A DNA stretch of 64,000 nucleotides from Terriglobia bacterium (GTDB taxonomy: Bacteria; Acidobacteriota; Terriglobia; Bryobacterales; Bryobacteraceae), in NCBI GenBank assembly GCA_021325235.1, contig JAJPHN010000034.1, forward strand, positions 1 through 64,000. The letters are read 5' to 3'. Under the pieces are notes generated by a model. It was given only the letters and a program-made list of their open reading frames with translations. It was not told the DNA's origin and did no database searches. Both the position numbers and the translations under genes were made by a program. This document shows positions 19,712 to 30,159 of this stretch, piece after piece (position 1 is the first letter of the stretch; each line of letters begins with the position of its first letter).

Positions 19712-20889
19712 ATTCCGAGTTCCTTTTTGCACTCGGCGAACTGATTGGCGGCGTACTCGAGTTCATCCGACGAGTGCGCCGCGGAAACCTGGACGCGGAT
19801 GCGCGCTTTGCCCTGCGGAACGACCGGGAACGAGAAACCGATGACGTAGATGCCGCGCGCGAGGAGCGCATCGGCCATACGCGTGGCGAGTGCTGCATCG
19901 CCGAGCATAACGGGGACGATGGGATGCTCGCCGGGGAGGATCTGGAATCCGCTCTTATTCATGCGCTCGCGAAATAATCGGGTATTGGCGAATAATTTGT
20001 CGCGCAATTCGCCGCTGGCGGAAAGTAATTCGAGCACTTTCAACGAGGCTCCAACGATGGGCGGCGCGAGTGTATTGGAAAACAGATAGGGCCGGGAGCG
20101 CTGGCGCAGTAAGTCGATGATTTCTTTGCGGCCGCTGGTGTAACCGCCGCTTGCGCCGCCGAGCGCCTTGCCGAGCGTACCGGTGATGATATCGACGCGG
20201 CCCATCACGTTATGAAACTCGTGGGTGCCGCGGCCGTGCGCACCCATGAAGCCGACCGCGTGCGAATCGTCGACCATGACCATGGCACCGTACTTTTCGG
20301 CGAGATTGCAGATTTCCGGTAGCCGGGCGATGTAGCCGTCCATGGAGAAGACGCCATCGGTGGCGATCAGCTTGTGGCGCGCGGCGCTCGCCTCTTTCAG
20401 CTTCGCTTCGAGGTCGGACATGTCGCCGTTCCGGTAGCGATAGCGCGCGGCTTTGCAGAGCCGGATTCCGTCGATGATGCTGGCGTGGTTCAGCTCATCG
20501 GAGATGACGGCGTCTTCGGCTTCCAGGAGTGTTTCAAAAAGGCCGCCATTGGCATCGAAACAGGAGCTGTAGAGGATGGTGTCTTCGGTGCCGAGAAACT
20601 TACTCAGTGCAGCCTCAAGCTCTTTATGGATCTCCTGGGTACCGCAGATGAAACGCACGCTGGCCAGTCCGTAGCCCCAGCGATCGAGCGCTTCGTGCGC
20701 GGCTTTCAACACTTCGGGATGGCTGGCGAGACCGAGATAATTATTGGCGCAAAGGACGAGCACTTCGCGCCCGGCGACTTTCACCTCAGCGCTTTGCGGC
20801 GTCTCGAGCTTGCGCTCGCGCTTGTATAAACCGGCCTGTTCGATGCCTGCCAGCTTTTCTTCGAGATACGTTTCAACGGTTGCGTACAC
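19708..20889 (-). CDS. kbl: Glycine C-acetyltransferase (2-amino-3-ketobutyrate CoA ligase)
   Basis: PLP enzyme of the alpha-oxoamine synthase family that splits 2-amino-3-ketobutyrate with CoA into glycine and acetyl-CoA. It is 393 residues, the usual length. Features are [30 protein letters not shown], the aspartate in [20 protein letters not shown] and the PLP lysine Lys241 in [15 protein letters not shown]. With tdh two genes upstream it completes threonine breakdown to glycine. It begins 3 bp after sdaA, and the esterase start overlaps its stop. Confidence 0.95.
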   Translation of the reverse strand: MYATVETYLEEKLAGIEQAGLYKRERKLETPQSAEVKVAGREVLVLCANNYLGLASHPEVLKAAHEALDRWGYGLASVRFICGTQEIHKELEAALSKFLGTEDTILYSSCFDANGGLFETLLEAEDAVISDELNHASIIDGIRLCKAARYRYRNGDMSDLEAKLKEASAARHKLIATDGVFSMDGYIARLPEICNLAEKYGAMVMVDDSHAVGFMGAHGRGTHEFHNVMGRVDIITGTLGKALGGASGGYTSGRKEIIDLLRQRSRPYLFSNTLAPPIVGASLKVLELLSASGELRDKLFANTRLFRERMNKSGFQILPGEHPIVPVMLGDAALATRMADALLARGIYVIGFSFPVVPQGKARIRVQVSAAHSSDELEYAANQFAECKKELGI

Positions 20890-20892
20890 GCT

Positions 20893-22254
20893 TCAGCACT
20901 CCTTCACATTGACCGCCAACCCGGCCAGCGCCGTTTCTTTATAGCGGGACTGCATATCGAGGCCGGTCTGATACATGGTCTCAATCACCTGATCGAGCGA
21001 CACCTTGTGCTCGCCCTCCTGCATAGCCATGCGAGCAGCATTGATGGCTTTTACTGCGCCGAAAGCATTGCGCTCGATGCAGGGAATCTGGACGAGGCCG
21101 CCGATGGGATCGCAGGTCATGCCGAGATGATGTTCCATGCCGATTTCAGCGGCATGTTCGGCTTCGCGATTGGAGCCATCGAGCGCGCCGACAAGACCGG
21201 AGGCTGCCATAGAACAGGCTACGCCCACTTCGCCCTGGCAACCGACTTCGGCGCCCGAGATCGAGGCGTTTTCCTTGTAGAGGATACCGATGGCCGCGGC
21301 GGTGAGCAAGTAGCGGCGCAAACCTTCTTCATTGGCGCCGGGCACGAAATCGAGATAGTAGCGGCCGACGGCAGGCACCAGGCCGGCAGCGCCGTTGGTC
21401 GGAGCAGTGACGACTCGTCCGCCGGCGGCATTTTCCTCGTTAACGGCCATCGCGAAGACGTTGACGCGGTCCATGACGCCGAGCGGATCGCCCGCGCCGC
21501 GCTCTTCGAGTTTGCGCCAGAGGCGAGGAGCGCGCCGGCGCACATTCAGTCCGCCGGGCAGGATGCCTTCGGTGATCAAACCGCGCTCGATACTGGCGTT
21601 CATGACGGACCAGATGTGCATCAGGCGCTGGCAGACCTCCGACTGAGCCCGCAGAGCGCTTTCGTTTTCGAGCATGAGCTGCCAGATCGGGAGACCGGCA
21701 TGATCAGCCTGGGTCAGAAGCTCGGCACCGCTCGAGAACGGATACGGAACGGGCAAGGCTGCGCTCTCTGGCGAGATTGGTTCGCCTTCTTTGACGATGA
21801 AGCCGCCGCCGATCGAATAGAAGACGCTGCTTGCAATCAGGTTGCCGGCACGATCGAAGGCGCTGAAGCGCATTCCGTTGGGATGAGCGGGCAGCCGCTG
21901 ATCGCGATGGAAGAGCAGATCGCGCGCTTCCTCGAAAGCGATCTCGCGGCCTCCGAGCAGGCGCAATTGATGCGTCTGGCGAATGGTTTCGAGTATGCGC
22001 GGGATTGCGTTGGGATCGATATCTTCCGGCTTCTCACCGGAGAGTCCAAGCAGCACGGCGCGATCGGTGCCATGGCCGATGCCGGTGAGTGCGAGCGATC
22101 CGAACATCTCGCTGACGACTCGCTCAACGGCCTCGAGTTGCGCGGCGGCTTCGATCTCTGCGACGAAGCGGCGCGCGGCGCGCATGGGCCCTACGGTATG
22201 CGAACTGGACGGACCAATGCCGATTTTAAACAGGTCAAAGACGCTGGTGCGCAT
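20893..22254 (-). CDS. sdaA: L-serine ammonia-lyase (serine dehydratase), iron-sulfur type
   Basis: Deaminates L-serine to pyruvate using an oxygen-labile [4Fe-4S] cluster. The 453-residue single chain has the beta-domain first ([20 protein letters not shown]) and the catalytic alpha-domain after it ([14 protein letters not shown]). Candidate cluster cysteines lie in [20 protein letters not shown] and [15 protein letters not shown]. It sits between tdh and kbl, so the cell can take threonine to glycine, and serine (including that made from glycine) to pyruvate, from one transcript. Note that serA for serine synthesis is only 16 kb away. Confidence 0.95.
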   Translation of the reverse strand: MRTSVFDLFKIGIGPSSSHTVGPMRAARRFVAEIEAAAQLEAVERVVSEMFGSLALTGIGHGTDRAVLLGLSGEKPEDIDPNAIPRILETIRQTHQLRLLGGREIAFEEARDLLFHRDQRLPAHPNGMRFSAFDRAGNLIASSVFYSIGGGFIVKEGEPISPESAALPVPYPFSSGAELLTQADHAGLPIWQLMLENESALRAQSEVCQRLMHIWSVMNASIERGLITEGILPGGLNVRRRAPRLWRKLEERGAGDPLGVMDRVNVFAMAVNEENAAGGRVVTAPTNGAAGLVPAVGRYYLDFVPGANEEGLRRYLLTAAAIGILYKENASISGAEVGCQGEVGVACSMAASGLVGALDGSNREAEHAAEIGMEHHLGMTCDPIGGLVQIPCIERNAFGAVKAINAARMAMQEGEHKVSLDQVIETMYQTGLDMQSRYKETALAGLAVNVKEC

Positions 22255-22288
22255 ACCGGGTGCGGGCGAACGGGGCCGCTATTTTGGA

Positions 22289-23320
<1,032 letters not shown>

Positions 23321-23425
23321 GCGCGCTCGCCCGCATCAATGGTTATGTGCATTCACTAGTATGGTAAATCTCGCTTTGCGCATCATATTCTTGAAGAGCG
23401 CATCTGACGAGAACCCGAAACCATT

Positions 23426-24475
23426 ATGAAAGCCATTACGATTATTCCCGGCAAGCCGAATTCCGCTTCTGTTCGCGACGTAGATGAGCCACCGCAAAGC
23501 GACGGCTCGATTCTGGTGCGAGCGCTGGAGCTTGGCATCTGCGGTACCGATTTTGAATTGATTTCCGCCGAGTACGGATTCGCGGCGCCCGGTTATGAGT
23601 ATCTGATTCTCGGGCACGAATCGCTGGGACGGGTAGAAGATGCGCCTGCCAACAGCGGCTTTGCGAAAGGCGATCTGGTGGTGGGGATTGTGCGGCGGCC
23701 CGATCCGGTGCCCTGCATTGCCTGCGCGGTGGGGCAATGGGACATGTGCCGTAACGGGAAATACACGGAACGCGGCATCAAAGAGCGTAATGGGTTCGGC
23801 TCCGAGCGCTGGCGAATCGAGCCAGACTTTGCGATAAAGCTTGACAGCAGTTTGCGGGACGTCGGCGTGCTGATGGAACCGGCGACGATTTTAGCGAAAG
23901 CCTGGGATCATATCGAGCGGATCGGCGAGCGGGCGAAGTGGGCTCCCAAGACGCTGCTCGTGACGGGCGCGGGCACGATCGGACTGATGGCGGCTCTGAT
24001 GGGTAAGCAGCGCGGGCTGGACGTGCATGTGCTGGACAAAGTGCAGGAAGGGCTCAAGCCGGAACTGGTGAAGCAGCTGGGCGGAACGTATCACACGGGC
24101 GCGGTGGACAAGATTGGATTTCTGCCGGACGTTGCGATCGAGTGTACCGGCGTGGCGCCGCTGATTGCGGAAGTGATGAATCATCTGGGCAACGATGGCA
24201 TTTTGTGCCTGACCGGCGTTTCGTCGAAGGATCAGAACGAGACGCTTGATCTGGGTACGATCAACCGCAACATGGTGCTTGAGAATTCGGTGATTTTCGG
24301 CAGCGTGAATGCGAACAAGCATCACTACGAACTGGCTGAAAAGGCGCTGCTCGCGGCCGATCGCAAATGGCTTTCGCGGCTGATCTCGCGGCACGTGCAC
24401 ATCGACAATTTCCAGGATGCGCTGAAACGCCAGCCGGACGACATCAAGGTCGTCATCGATTTCGCCAAGGACTGA
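23426..24475 (+). CDS. Glucose 1-dehydrogenase-like zinc MDR enzyme
   Basis: A 349-residue medium-chain dehydrogenase resembling archaeal/Thermoplasma-type glucose dehydrogenase. Cys in LGICGTDFELISAEYG and His/Glu in LGHESLG are the catalytic zinc region; PCIACAVGQWDMCRNGKYTE is the characteristic lobe with shortened cysteine spacing; VTGAGTIGLMAALMG is the cofactor site. ERGIKERNGFGSERW is a typical glucose-dehydrogenase segment. Oxidation of glucose to gluconolactone by NAD(P)+ is likely, because the next gene 18 bp downstream is a glucoamylase that releases glucose. The alternative is another aldose. Confidence 0.85.
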   Translation: MKAITIIPGKPNSASVRDVDEPPQSDGSILVRALELGICGTDFELISAEYGFAAPGYEYLILGHESLGRVEDAPANSGFAKGDLVVGIVRRPDPVPCIACAVGQWDMCRNGKYTERGIKERNGFGSERWRIEPDFAIKLDSSLRDVGVLMEPATILAKAWDHIERIGERAKWAPKTLLVTGAGTIGLMAALMGKQRGLDVHVLDKVQEGLKPELVKQLGGTYHTGAVDKIGFLPDVAIECTGVAPLIAEVMNHLGNDGILCLTGVSSKDQNETLDLGTINRNMVLENSVIFGSVNANKHHYELAEKALLAADRKWLSRLISRHVHIDNFQDALKRQPDDIKVVIDFAKD

Positions 24476-24493
24476 ACAGCGCGGGATTGACGC

Positions 24494-26308
24494 ATGGCTC
24501 AGTTCATCGAGGATTACGCTCTCATTGGGAATAATTCGACGTGCGCGCTGGTCGGCCGCAACGGTTCGATCGACTGGCTGTGCTTCCCGCGTTACGATTC
24601 GGCGGCGTGTTTTGCATCGCTGCTTGGTTCGCGTCATAACGGCCGCTGGCTGATTGCGCCCGATTGCGAGCAGCCCGAAGTGAAACGGCGCTACCGGCCG
24701 GGCACGCTGGTTCTGGAAACGGAATTCAGCACTCCGGAAGGCGCGGTGCTGCTGATTGACTGCATGGATCGTCGCGGAGAAAGCCAGGACGTGATCCGGT
24801 TGGTGAAGGGGCTGCGCGGGCGCGTGCGAATGCAGATGGAATTGATTCTGCGCTTCGATTACGGCGGCGTCACGCCCTGGGTGCGGCGGTTGAGCGACGG
24901 ACGAACGCAGGCGATTGTGGGACCGGACCGCGTGACGCTGGCAACGCCCGCTCCGGTGCGCGGCGAGGACATGACGACGCGCTCGGATTTCGAAATTGCC
25001 GAGGGCGAAGAGGTGCCGTTCATTCTCACCTGGTCCCATTCGCATGTGAGCGAGCCGCAGCAGCCCGACGCAGCTTCGACCGTGGACAACGTGACGCGTG
25101 CGTGGGAGAAATGGTCTGGCAAGCATGTTCCGAAAGGCCCGTATAAGGAGGCGGTGCTGCGCTCGCTCATCACGCTCAAGGCGCTCACGCATTACCGTAC
25201 GGGCGGCATCATAGCAGCGCCGACCACTTCCCTGCCCGAGGAGATTGGCGGCCCGCGCAACTGGGATTATCGTTTCTGCTGGCTGCGCGATTCAACCTTC
25301 ACGCTGCTTGCGCTGCTCGAATCCGGCTTTATCGAAGAAGCGCGAAACTGGCGTGACTGGCTGATGCGCGCGGTGGCCGGGAATCCCGAGCATATGCAGA
25401 TCATGTACGGGGTGGCGGGCGAGCGGCGGCTGACTGAGTTTGAACTGCATGAGCTGGACGGATACGAGGGATCGGCGCCTGTGCGCATCGGCAATGCCGC
25501 GAGCGAACAATTGCAGCTCGATGTTTATGGCGAGGTGATGGATTCGCTTTTTCAGGCGCGCGACAAGGGGCTGGAGGCGTCGGATGAAGGCTGGGATCTA
25601 CAGAAGGCGCTGCTTCGGCATCTGGAGCGGATCTGGTCGGGGCCGGACGATGGCATCTGGGAAATTCGCGGACCGCGGCGCCACTTTGTTTTCTCGAAGG
25701 TGATGGCCTGGGTGGCGTTCGACCGGGCGGTGCGGACGATCGAAAAGTTCGGAGAGCAGGGTCCGCTCGACCGCTGGCGTAAGATCCGCGCCGATATCCA
25801 TGGCGAAATCTGCAAGCTCGGATACAGCAACAAAGTGCAATCGTTTGTGCAGTTCTACGGGACGGAGGAGCTGGACGCGAGTGTGCTGATGATGCCGCTG
25901 GTTGGTTTCCTGCCCGCGACAGACGAGCGCGTGAAGAATACAGTGAAAGCGATTGAAAAACATCTGCTGGTGAACGGGCTGGTGGCGCGTTACGACCCGT
26001 CGAGCGGCGTCGATGGGCTGAGCAGTAACCACGAAGGTACGTTTCTGGCGTGCAGCTTCTGGCTGGCGGATAATTACGTTCTCCAGGGGCGGATGGATGA
26101 AGCGCGGGAGCTCTTTGAGCGGCTTCTTTCACTGCGGAACGATGTGGGGTTACTCGCGGAAGAGTACGATCCGCTGGAAAAGCGGCAGCTGGGCAATTTT
26201 CCGCAGGCGTTTTCCCATCTTTCGCTGGTGAATACGGCACATAACATCTCGGCTCACACCGAGGGCAAACCGGGGCCGGGGTTGCGTTCGCGGCGGCATC
26301 ATTTGTAA
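24494..26308 (+). CDS. GH15 glucoamylase / trehalase-like glycosidase
   Basis: A 604-residue cytoplasmic GH15 enzyme with no signal peptide. The N-terminal beta-sandwich opens FIEDYALIGNNSTCALVGRN and continues GSIDWLCFPRYDSAACFASL, which is diagnostic. The (alpha/alpha)6 barrel contains PRNWDYRFCWLRDSTFTLLA, with the substrate-binding Arg/Asp pair, and the catalytic base region GTFLACSFWLADNYVLQGRM. Members hydrolyse alpha-1,4- or alpha-1,6-glucosides, and some hydrolyse trehalose. Pairing with glucose dehydrogenase suggests glucan or trehalose to glucose to gluconate. It ends 21 bp from the convergent metallophosphoesterase gene. Confidence 0.92.
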   Translation: MAQFIEDYALIGNNSTCALVGRNGSIDWLCFPRYDSAACFASLLGSRHNGRWLIAPDCEQPEVKRRYRPGTLVLETEFSTPEGAVLLIDCMDRRGESQDVIRLVKGLRGRVRMQMELILRFDYGGVTPWVRRLSDGRTQAIVGPDRVTLATPAPVRGEDMTTRSDFEIAEGEEVPFILTWSHSHVSEPQQPDAASTVDNVTRAWEKWSGKHVPKGPYKEAVLRSLITLKALTHYRTGGIIAAPTTSLPEEIGGPRNWDYRFCWLRDSTFTLLALLESGFIEEARNWRDWLMRAVAGNPEHMQIMYGVAGERRLTEFELHELDGYEGSAPVRIGNAASEQLQLDVYGEVMDSLFQARDKGLEASDEGWDLQKALLRHLERIWSGPDDGIWEIRGPRRHFVFSKVMAWVAFDRAVRTIEKFGEQGPLDRWRKIRADIHGEICKLGYSNKVQSFVQFYGTEELDASVLMMPLVGFLPATDERVKNTVKAIEKHLLVNGLVARYDPSSGVDGLSSNHEGTFLACSFWLADNYVLQGRMDEARELFERLLSLRNDVGLLAEEYDPLEKRQLGNFPQAFSHLSLVNTAHNISAHTEGKPGPGLRSRRHHL

Positions 26309-26329
26309 GTCAGTCTCGGTTTGTGGGCG

Positions 26330-27583
26330 CTAGGTTGCTGTCCCAGGACTGCGCGAAACCGTAACGCTGGCGGTCATCATAGGATGTATTTTGCAGAAGT
26401 AGTTGTAAGTGCCCGGTTCCTGGAAGCGGAACGTAAATTTCTGATCTGTATCTAAGACCGGCGAGGAAAACTTCTTACTTGTACTTTCGACGTTATGCGG
26501 AATATCGTCGCGATTGGTCCACGTTACTGCCGTGCCGGGTTTGATGGTCAGCGACTTCGGTGTGAAGGCGAAGTTGTCGATACTAATCTGGGTCGTATCT
26601 GCCGTTTCGCGCAGGTGTGCCTGCGAGCTTCCAGTGCTGAGAGTGGAGTCGATAACTGCCAGCGCGTGCTGGCCGGGGATGTAGTTGACGTGCGTGATGC
26701 CGAGCACGTCGCGTAGCTGGCCGGCTGGCACTTTCATCGGTCCCGGGGAGGGCGCTGTTCCCGGCTTCGGTTGCGGGAAAGCGGTGGACATGGCAGTGTG
26801 ATACGAAACATTCCCTTCTACCTTCTGCATCGTCTGGTGGATATGTCCGTTCAGGACCGTTACAGAACCGAAGCGCTTCATGTACGAGAGAGCGGTAACT
26901 CCGTCGCTTGTGCCCCAGCCCCATTCGGGATAGAGGATCCACAAGGGTATGTGCGCGAAGACTACGATCGGCGTACTGCTGGAGCGGCCTTGTAAGTCCT
27001 TTTTCAACCACTCGAGTTGTTCGACGCCGAGCGAACCGAGTCCGCCAGCCTTTAGGTCGACTACGTTAACTAAGCCGATGAAGTGAACACCTTTGTGGTC
27101 GAAGCTATACCAGCCCGCGCCTCTTGTGTCGCGTCCGTAGCGGGCACGGTATTGCTGGCCGTTATCGACCAGCATGTCGTGCTCGCCGGGTACGAAAAAT
27201 GCCCTGCCGGTTTTCGCGGACTTAAGCGCCTGATCGAGAGTGTCGAACTCGCTCGGCTTCGAGAGATGGGTGAGGTCACCTGTGTGGATCAGAAAATCGG
27301 GTGTGCGTTCAAGCGCGTTGATGCGCTCGATCGCCTGCTGGAGAGTGGCTAAAACATCCGTATTTGCAGCCTTGTTGAAGCCGATATGGCTGTCGCTGAT
27401 CTGGACGAAGCTGAATCCAGCGTTTTCGGCGGTGCCGGTTGCAGTCTGGCCGAAGGCTTGAGAAGTGAGTATGCCTCCGCTCACTGTGCAAAGCATGCCG
27501 GTACCGGCCCAGGCCATGCATTCGAGGAAGCCGCGACGATCGATGCCGTCGTGGGTTAGATTTTGTTTGATCCGGGCAGACAT
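26330..27583 (-). CDS. Tat-exported metallophosphoesterase fused to a cupredoxin
   Basis: A 417-residue protein with two domains. A twin-arginine signal is seen at DRRGFLECMAWAGTG (residues 15-29). The metallophosphoesterase domain (about 55-315) has D64xH66, GD in HTGDLTH (103), a GEHD motif at 133-136 where most relatives have GNHD, His211 and NGHIH (245-249). The C-terminal cupredoxin (about 330-410) has a complete type 1 copper set: His363, Cys397, His400 and Met402 (FCKIHPMM). The role is unknown; the fusion suggests a periplasmic phosphodiesterase with copper-linked redox or metal sensing. It is divergent from an ECF sigma operon across 176 bp. Confidence 0.88.
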   Translation of the reverse strand: MSARIKQNLTHDGIDRRGFLECMAWAGTGMLCTVSGGILTSQAFGQTATGTAENAGFSFVQISDSHIGFNKAANTDVLATLQQAIERINALERTPDFLIHTGDLTHLSKPSEFDTLDQALKSAKTGRAFFVPGEHDMLVDNGQQYRARYGRDTRGAGWYSFDHKGVHFIGLVNVVDLKAGGLGSLGVEQLEWLKKDLQGRSSSTPIVVFAHIPLWILYPEWGWGTSDGVTALSYMKRFGSVTVLNGHIHQTMQKVEGNVSYHTAMSTAFPQPKPGTAPSPGPMKVPAGQLRDVLGITHVNYIPGQHALAVIDSTLSTGSSQAHLRETADTTQISIDNFAFTPKSLTIKPGTAVTWTNRDDIPHNVESTSKKFSSPVLDTDQKFTFRFQEPGTYNYFCKIHPMMTASVTVSRSPGTAT

Positions 27584-27727
27584 TTTTCTCCTTCGCGCAC
27601 GCTGAACGGTGCGCTCTAACTTGCCATACTTTCCAGACGGAATGATTATTCCCGGGTCAGCGACTATTTTTGTATCCAGCCACTAACCGATGGCGCGATT
27701 GGACTTGTACGAAGCAAACCTTTTCTG

Positions 27728-27747
27728 AGAAACTGGATGTCGTTTCT
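27728..27747. promoter_or_regulatory. Inverted repeat before the ECF sigma gene
   Basis: AGAAAC (27728-27733) and GTTTCT (27742-27747) form a perfect 6-bp dyad with an 8-base spacer, ending 12 bases before the proposed TTG start. In mRNA it would form a stem at the expected ribosome-binding position. As DNA it could be an operator shared with the divergent gene. The left arm region (GAAACT) also resembles an ECF -35 core. Confidence 0.4.
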
Positions 27748-27759
27748 AAGTGAGCTCGT

Positions 27760-28335
27760 TTGGTTGACGTGCGAAAAGAGCGCTGGAATAAGCAGGCCGG
27801 AACACAAGTAGGAAGAGAGGAACGCGAGTTATTCGAGAAAGTTATCTTGCCGCACCTGAATTCCGCCTACAACCTGGCACGCTGGCTTACCAGGAACGAG
27901 CAGGATGCGGAAGATATCGTACAAGATTCGTTCGTGAGAGCGCTGCGGTCGTTCGACACGTTTCGACCCACGGAAGATGGCCGCGCATGGCTGCTGGCTA
28001 TTGTCCGAAACTGCTGCCGCACGTGGCATCAGCGGAGCCGGGTTGCGCAAGCGGTCGAACTGGATGTAGATTCACAGCCGGCACTCGCGGCGTGGTCCGA
28101 CCCGGAGGCACTTTTGCGGAATGCCGGAGACTCGGAGCAGTTGCACGCGGCCATCGGCGAGTTACCTCTTGAATATCGAGAAGTGCTGATCCTGCGGGAA
28201 TTGGAAGAACTGTCGTACAAGGAAATTGCACAGATTGTGGAGGTACCGCTCGGAACGGTGATGTCGCGATTGTCGCGGGCTCGACGAGAGCTTTATGCAC
28301 GGCTCAGTGCAAGCGGCGGGCAGGTGGGGCGATGA
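27760..28335 (+). CDS. ECF-family RNA polymerase sigma factor
   Basis: Extracytoplasmic-function sigma factor of 191 residues. Sigma region 2 is at about 31-95 (NSAYNLARWLTRNEQDAEDI, DSFVRALRSFDTF). Region 4 is at about 130-182 (LPLEYREVLILRELEELSYK, then GTVMSRLSRARREL helix-turn-helix). The chosen start is TTG at 27760; a GTG three codons later is an alternative. No in-frame ATG exists near the N-terminus, which suggests deliberately weak initiation. The anti-sigma gene overlaps by ATGA. Targets probably include its own operon and possibly the divergent metallophosphoesterase. Confidence 0.92.
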   Translation: MVDVRKERWNKQAGTQVGREERELFEKVILPHLNSAYNLARWLTRNEQDAEDIVQDSFVRALRSFDTFRPTEDGRAWLLAIVRNCCRTWHQRSRVAQAVELDVDSQPALAAWSDPEALLRNAGDSEQLHAAIGELPLEYREVLILRELEELSYKEIAQIVEVPLGTVMSRLSRARRELYARLSASGGQVGR

Positions 28336-29087
28336 ACTGCCAGCAAGCACGAGAACTCATGGACGCGTATCTCGACCAGGAACTCGATCTGATGACGAGC
28401 TCGCAAGTGGGTCGTCATGTCGCGGAATGCGAGGGGTGCGGCGAAGTCTATGCGAAGTACCGGCGGGTTCGGGATGGTGTTTCGGAGCAGATGCCGTATT
28501 TTGCTGCTCCGCCGAAGCTGGAGGAGAAGATCCGCGCAGAACTGGATCTGCGCAAGGAAGAACGCCGCGCTGCGAAGACGGTTGCGAACTGGGGGAGGTG
28601 GGCTGCGATTGCTGCGTGCGTTGCCGGGGTCCTTCTGTTCACTTTTGTTTCGGTGCGAGCGCTGCGGCGTCCTTCTGGCTCGGAGCTGCTGGCGCAGGAA
28701 GTGGTTTCGAGTCACATCCGCTCGCTGCTGGCGAACCATCTGAGCGATGTTGTCTCGAGCGACCAGCATACGGTGAAGCCGTGGTTTAGCGGCAAACTGG
28801 ATTTCGCTCCGGTGGTGAAGGATTTGTCGGCAGATGGATTCCCGTTGATAGGTGGGCGGCTGGACTATCTCAATGACCGACCCGTGGCGGCGCTCATTTA
28901 TAAGCACAGGCAGCACACGATCAATCTCTTTACGTGGCCTTCGGCTGGCGGCGATTCGGGACCGCAGTCCTACTCGGTGCGCGGTTATCATGTCCTGCAA
29001 TGGACTCGGGCGCAGATGACGTACTGGGCTGTTTCGGACATGAGCGCGGCGGATCTGAATAACTTCGCGCGCGATTTCATGCGGTGA
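28332..29087 (+). CDS. Membrane anti-sigma factor with zinc-finger (ZAS) domain
   Basis: A 251-residue single-pass membrane protein. The cytoplasmic N-terminus holds a zinc-binding anti-sigma motif: Cys3, His29, Cys33 and Cys36 (GRHVAECEGCG), the H-x3-C-x2-C pattern of RsrA/ChrR-like factors. A transmembrane helix spans about residues 89-108. The remaining 140 residues would be periplasmic and include a segment like the anti-sigma sensory domains of other Acidobacteriota. A redox or envelope signal is likely. Its start overlaps the sigma gene and its stop overlaps the next gene, so the three are translationally coupled. Confidence 0.9.
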   Translation: MNCQQARELMDAYLDQELDLMTSSQVGRHVAECEGCGEVYAKYRRVRDGVSEQMPYFAAPPKLEEKIRAELDLRKEERRAAKTVANWGRWAAIAACVAGVLLFTFVSVRALRRPSGSELLAQEVVSSHIRSLLANHLSDVVSSDQHTVKPWFSGKLDFAPVVKDLSADGFPLIGGRLDYLNDRPVAALIYKHRQHTINLFTWPSAGGDSGPQSYSVRGYHVLQWTRAQMTYWAVSDMSAADLNNFARDFMR

Positions 29088-30151
29088 GCGGACGGCAGCC
29101 GGTGCATGCTAAAAGCATGGTGCTCTCTCGCCGGGTTCACTGGCTATTGGCGGGCAGTTTTCTTACGTTTGCGTGTTTGGCGAGCGGACAGTCAGCCGAT
29201 CTCGATTTCCTTAATCACAATCGATCGATACCCGATGCGCATAATTGCTATCCGTACGAAGGCAAATGGGCGGACCGGATTGAACGAGCGCTGAAGAGCG
29301 GCTTTCCAATTGCGATCGAGCAGGACCTGGCCTGGTATCGGGATCCGCATTCCGGCGTGGGCCGCGTGGTTGTGAGTCACCAGCCGAAAACAGATGGCAC
29401 GGAACCGGAAGAGCGCAATTACTTCTTCGAACGAGTACGGCCGATCATCGAGAAAGAGCTGGCATCGGGCGATTCCAGCCACTGGCCCATCATTGTTCTG
29501 CATTTCGACTTCAAGGATGTACAGCCGGCACTTCTGCACGCGGTCTGGAAGCTGCTTGGCGAATATCAGGGCTGGATCAGCACGGCTGAGAAGACAGCCG
29601 ATCCGCACGAGCTGGCACCGATCGATCGCAAGCCGCTGCTGGTGCTCACGGAAGACTCCGATGCACAGGAGAAGGTCTTTTACAACGAAGTGCCGGTGGG
29701 CACGAAACTGCGGCTGTTCGGTTCGGCACATACGCATGTGCCGCAATCGGGTTCGCGTGAAGAGCAGAACCATATGATGGCGACGCTCGCACCCGAGCAG
29801 CTACTGAGCGACAAACCGACCGATTACCGGCGTTGGTGGAACAACTCCTGGTACGAGGTCGAGGAGGGCGGACAGCCGAATGCGGGCGCATGGACGGGGA
29901 CCGATCGCGCGCGACTGCAAGCGCTAGTGGATCACGCGCACCGAATGGGATATTGGATTCGCTTCTATACGCTGGATGGCTTCGATGCGCAGGCAGGACG
30001 CGAGAACGGATGGTTCGCGGGCTACAATTTCGGCTCGCTCCAGGCAGCCCAAGAGCGCTGGCAGACGGCTATTGAGAGCGGTGTAAATCTGATTGCGAGC
30101 GATCAATACGAAGCACTGGCGGCATTTCTGCACAAGACAGAGAAGCACTGA
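29084..30151 (+). CDS. Exported PI-PLC/GDPD-like phosphodiesterase (AIM6-like)
   Basis: A secreted TIM-barrel protein of 355 residues from a GTG that overlaps the anti-sigma stop. An ATG 11 codons in (29117) would place the signal peptide (MVLSRRVHWLLAGSFLTFAC) exactly at the N-terminus and is a fair alternative. The motifs PDAHNCYPYEGKWADRIERA and IAIEQDLAWYRD match the His- and Glu-containing catalytic region of glycerophosphodiester phosphodiesterase and the AIM6 subgroup of PI-PLC-like enzymes. Its cotranscription with an ECF/anti-sigma pair suggests envelope phospholipid or teichoic-like substrates under stress control. Confidence 0.78.
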   Translation: MSGRQPVHAKSMVLSRRVHWLLAGSFLTFACLASGQSADLDFLNHNRSIPDAHNCYPYEGKWADRIERALKSGFPIAIEQDLAWYRDPHSGVGRVVVSHQPKTDGTEPEERNYFFERVRPIIEKELASGDSSHWPIIVLHFDFKDVQPALLHAVWKLLGEYQGWISTAEKTADPHELAPIDRKPLLVLTEDSDAQEKVFYNEVPVGTKLRLFGSAHTHVPQSGSREEQNHMMATLAPEQLLSDKPTDYRRWWNNSWYEVEEGGQPNAGAWTGTDRARLQALVDHAHRMGYWIRFYTLDGFDAQAGRENGWFAGYNFGSLQAAQERWQTAIESGVNLIASDQYEALAAFLHKTEKH

Positions 30152-30159
30152 ACCAGCAG

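Noticed and set aside
23891..25192. A 433-codon minus-strand frame opposite the glucose dehydrogenase and GH15 genes
   Set aside because: His/Arg/Gln-rich shadow translation crossing the boundary of two confident plus-strand genes.
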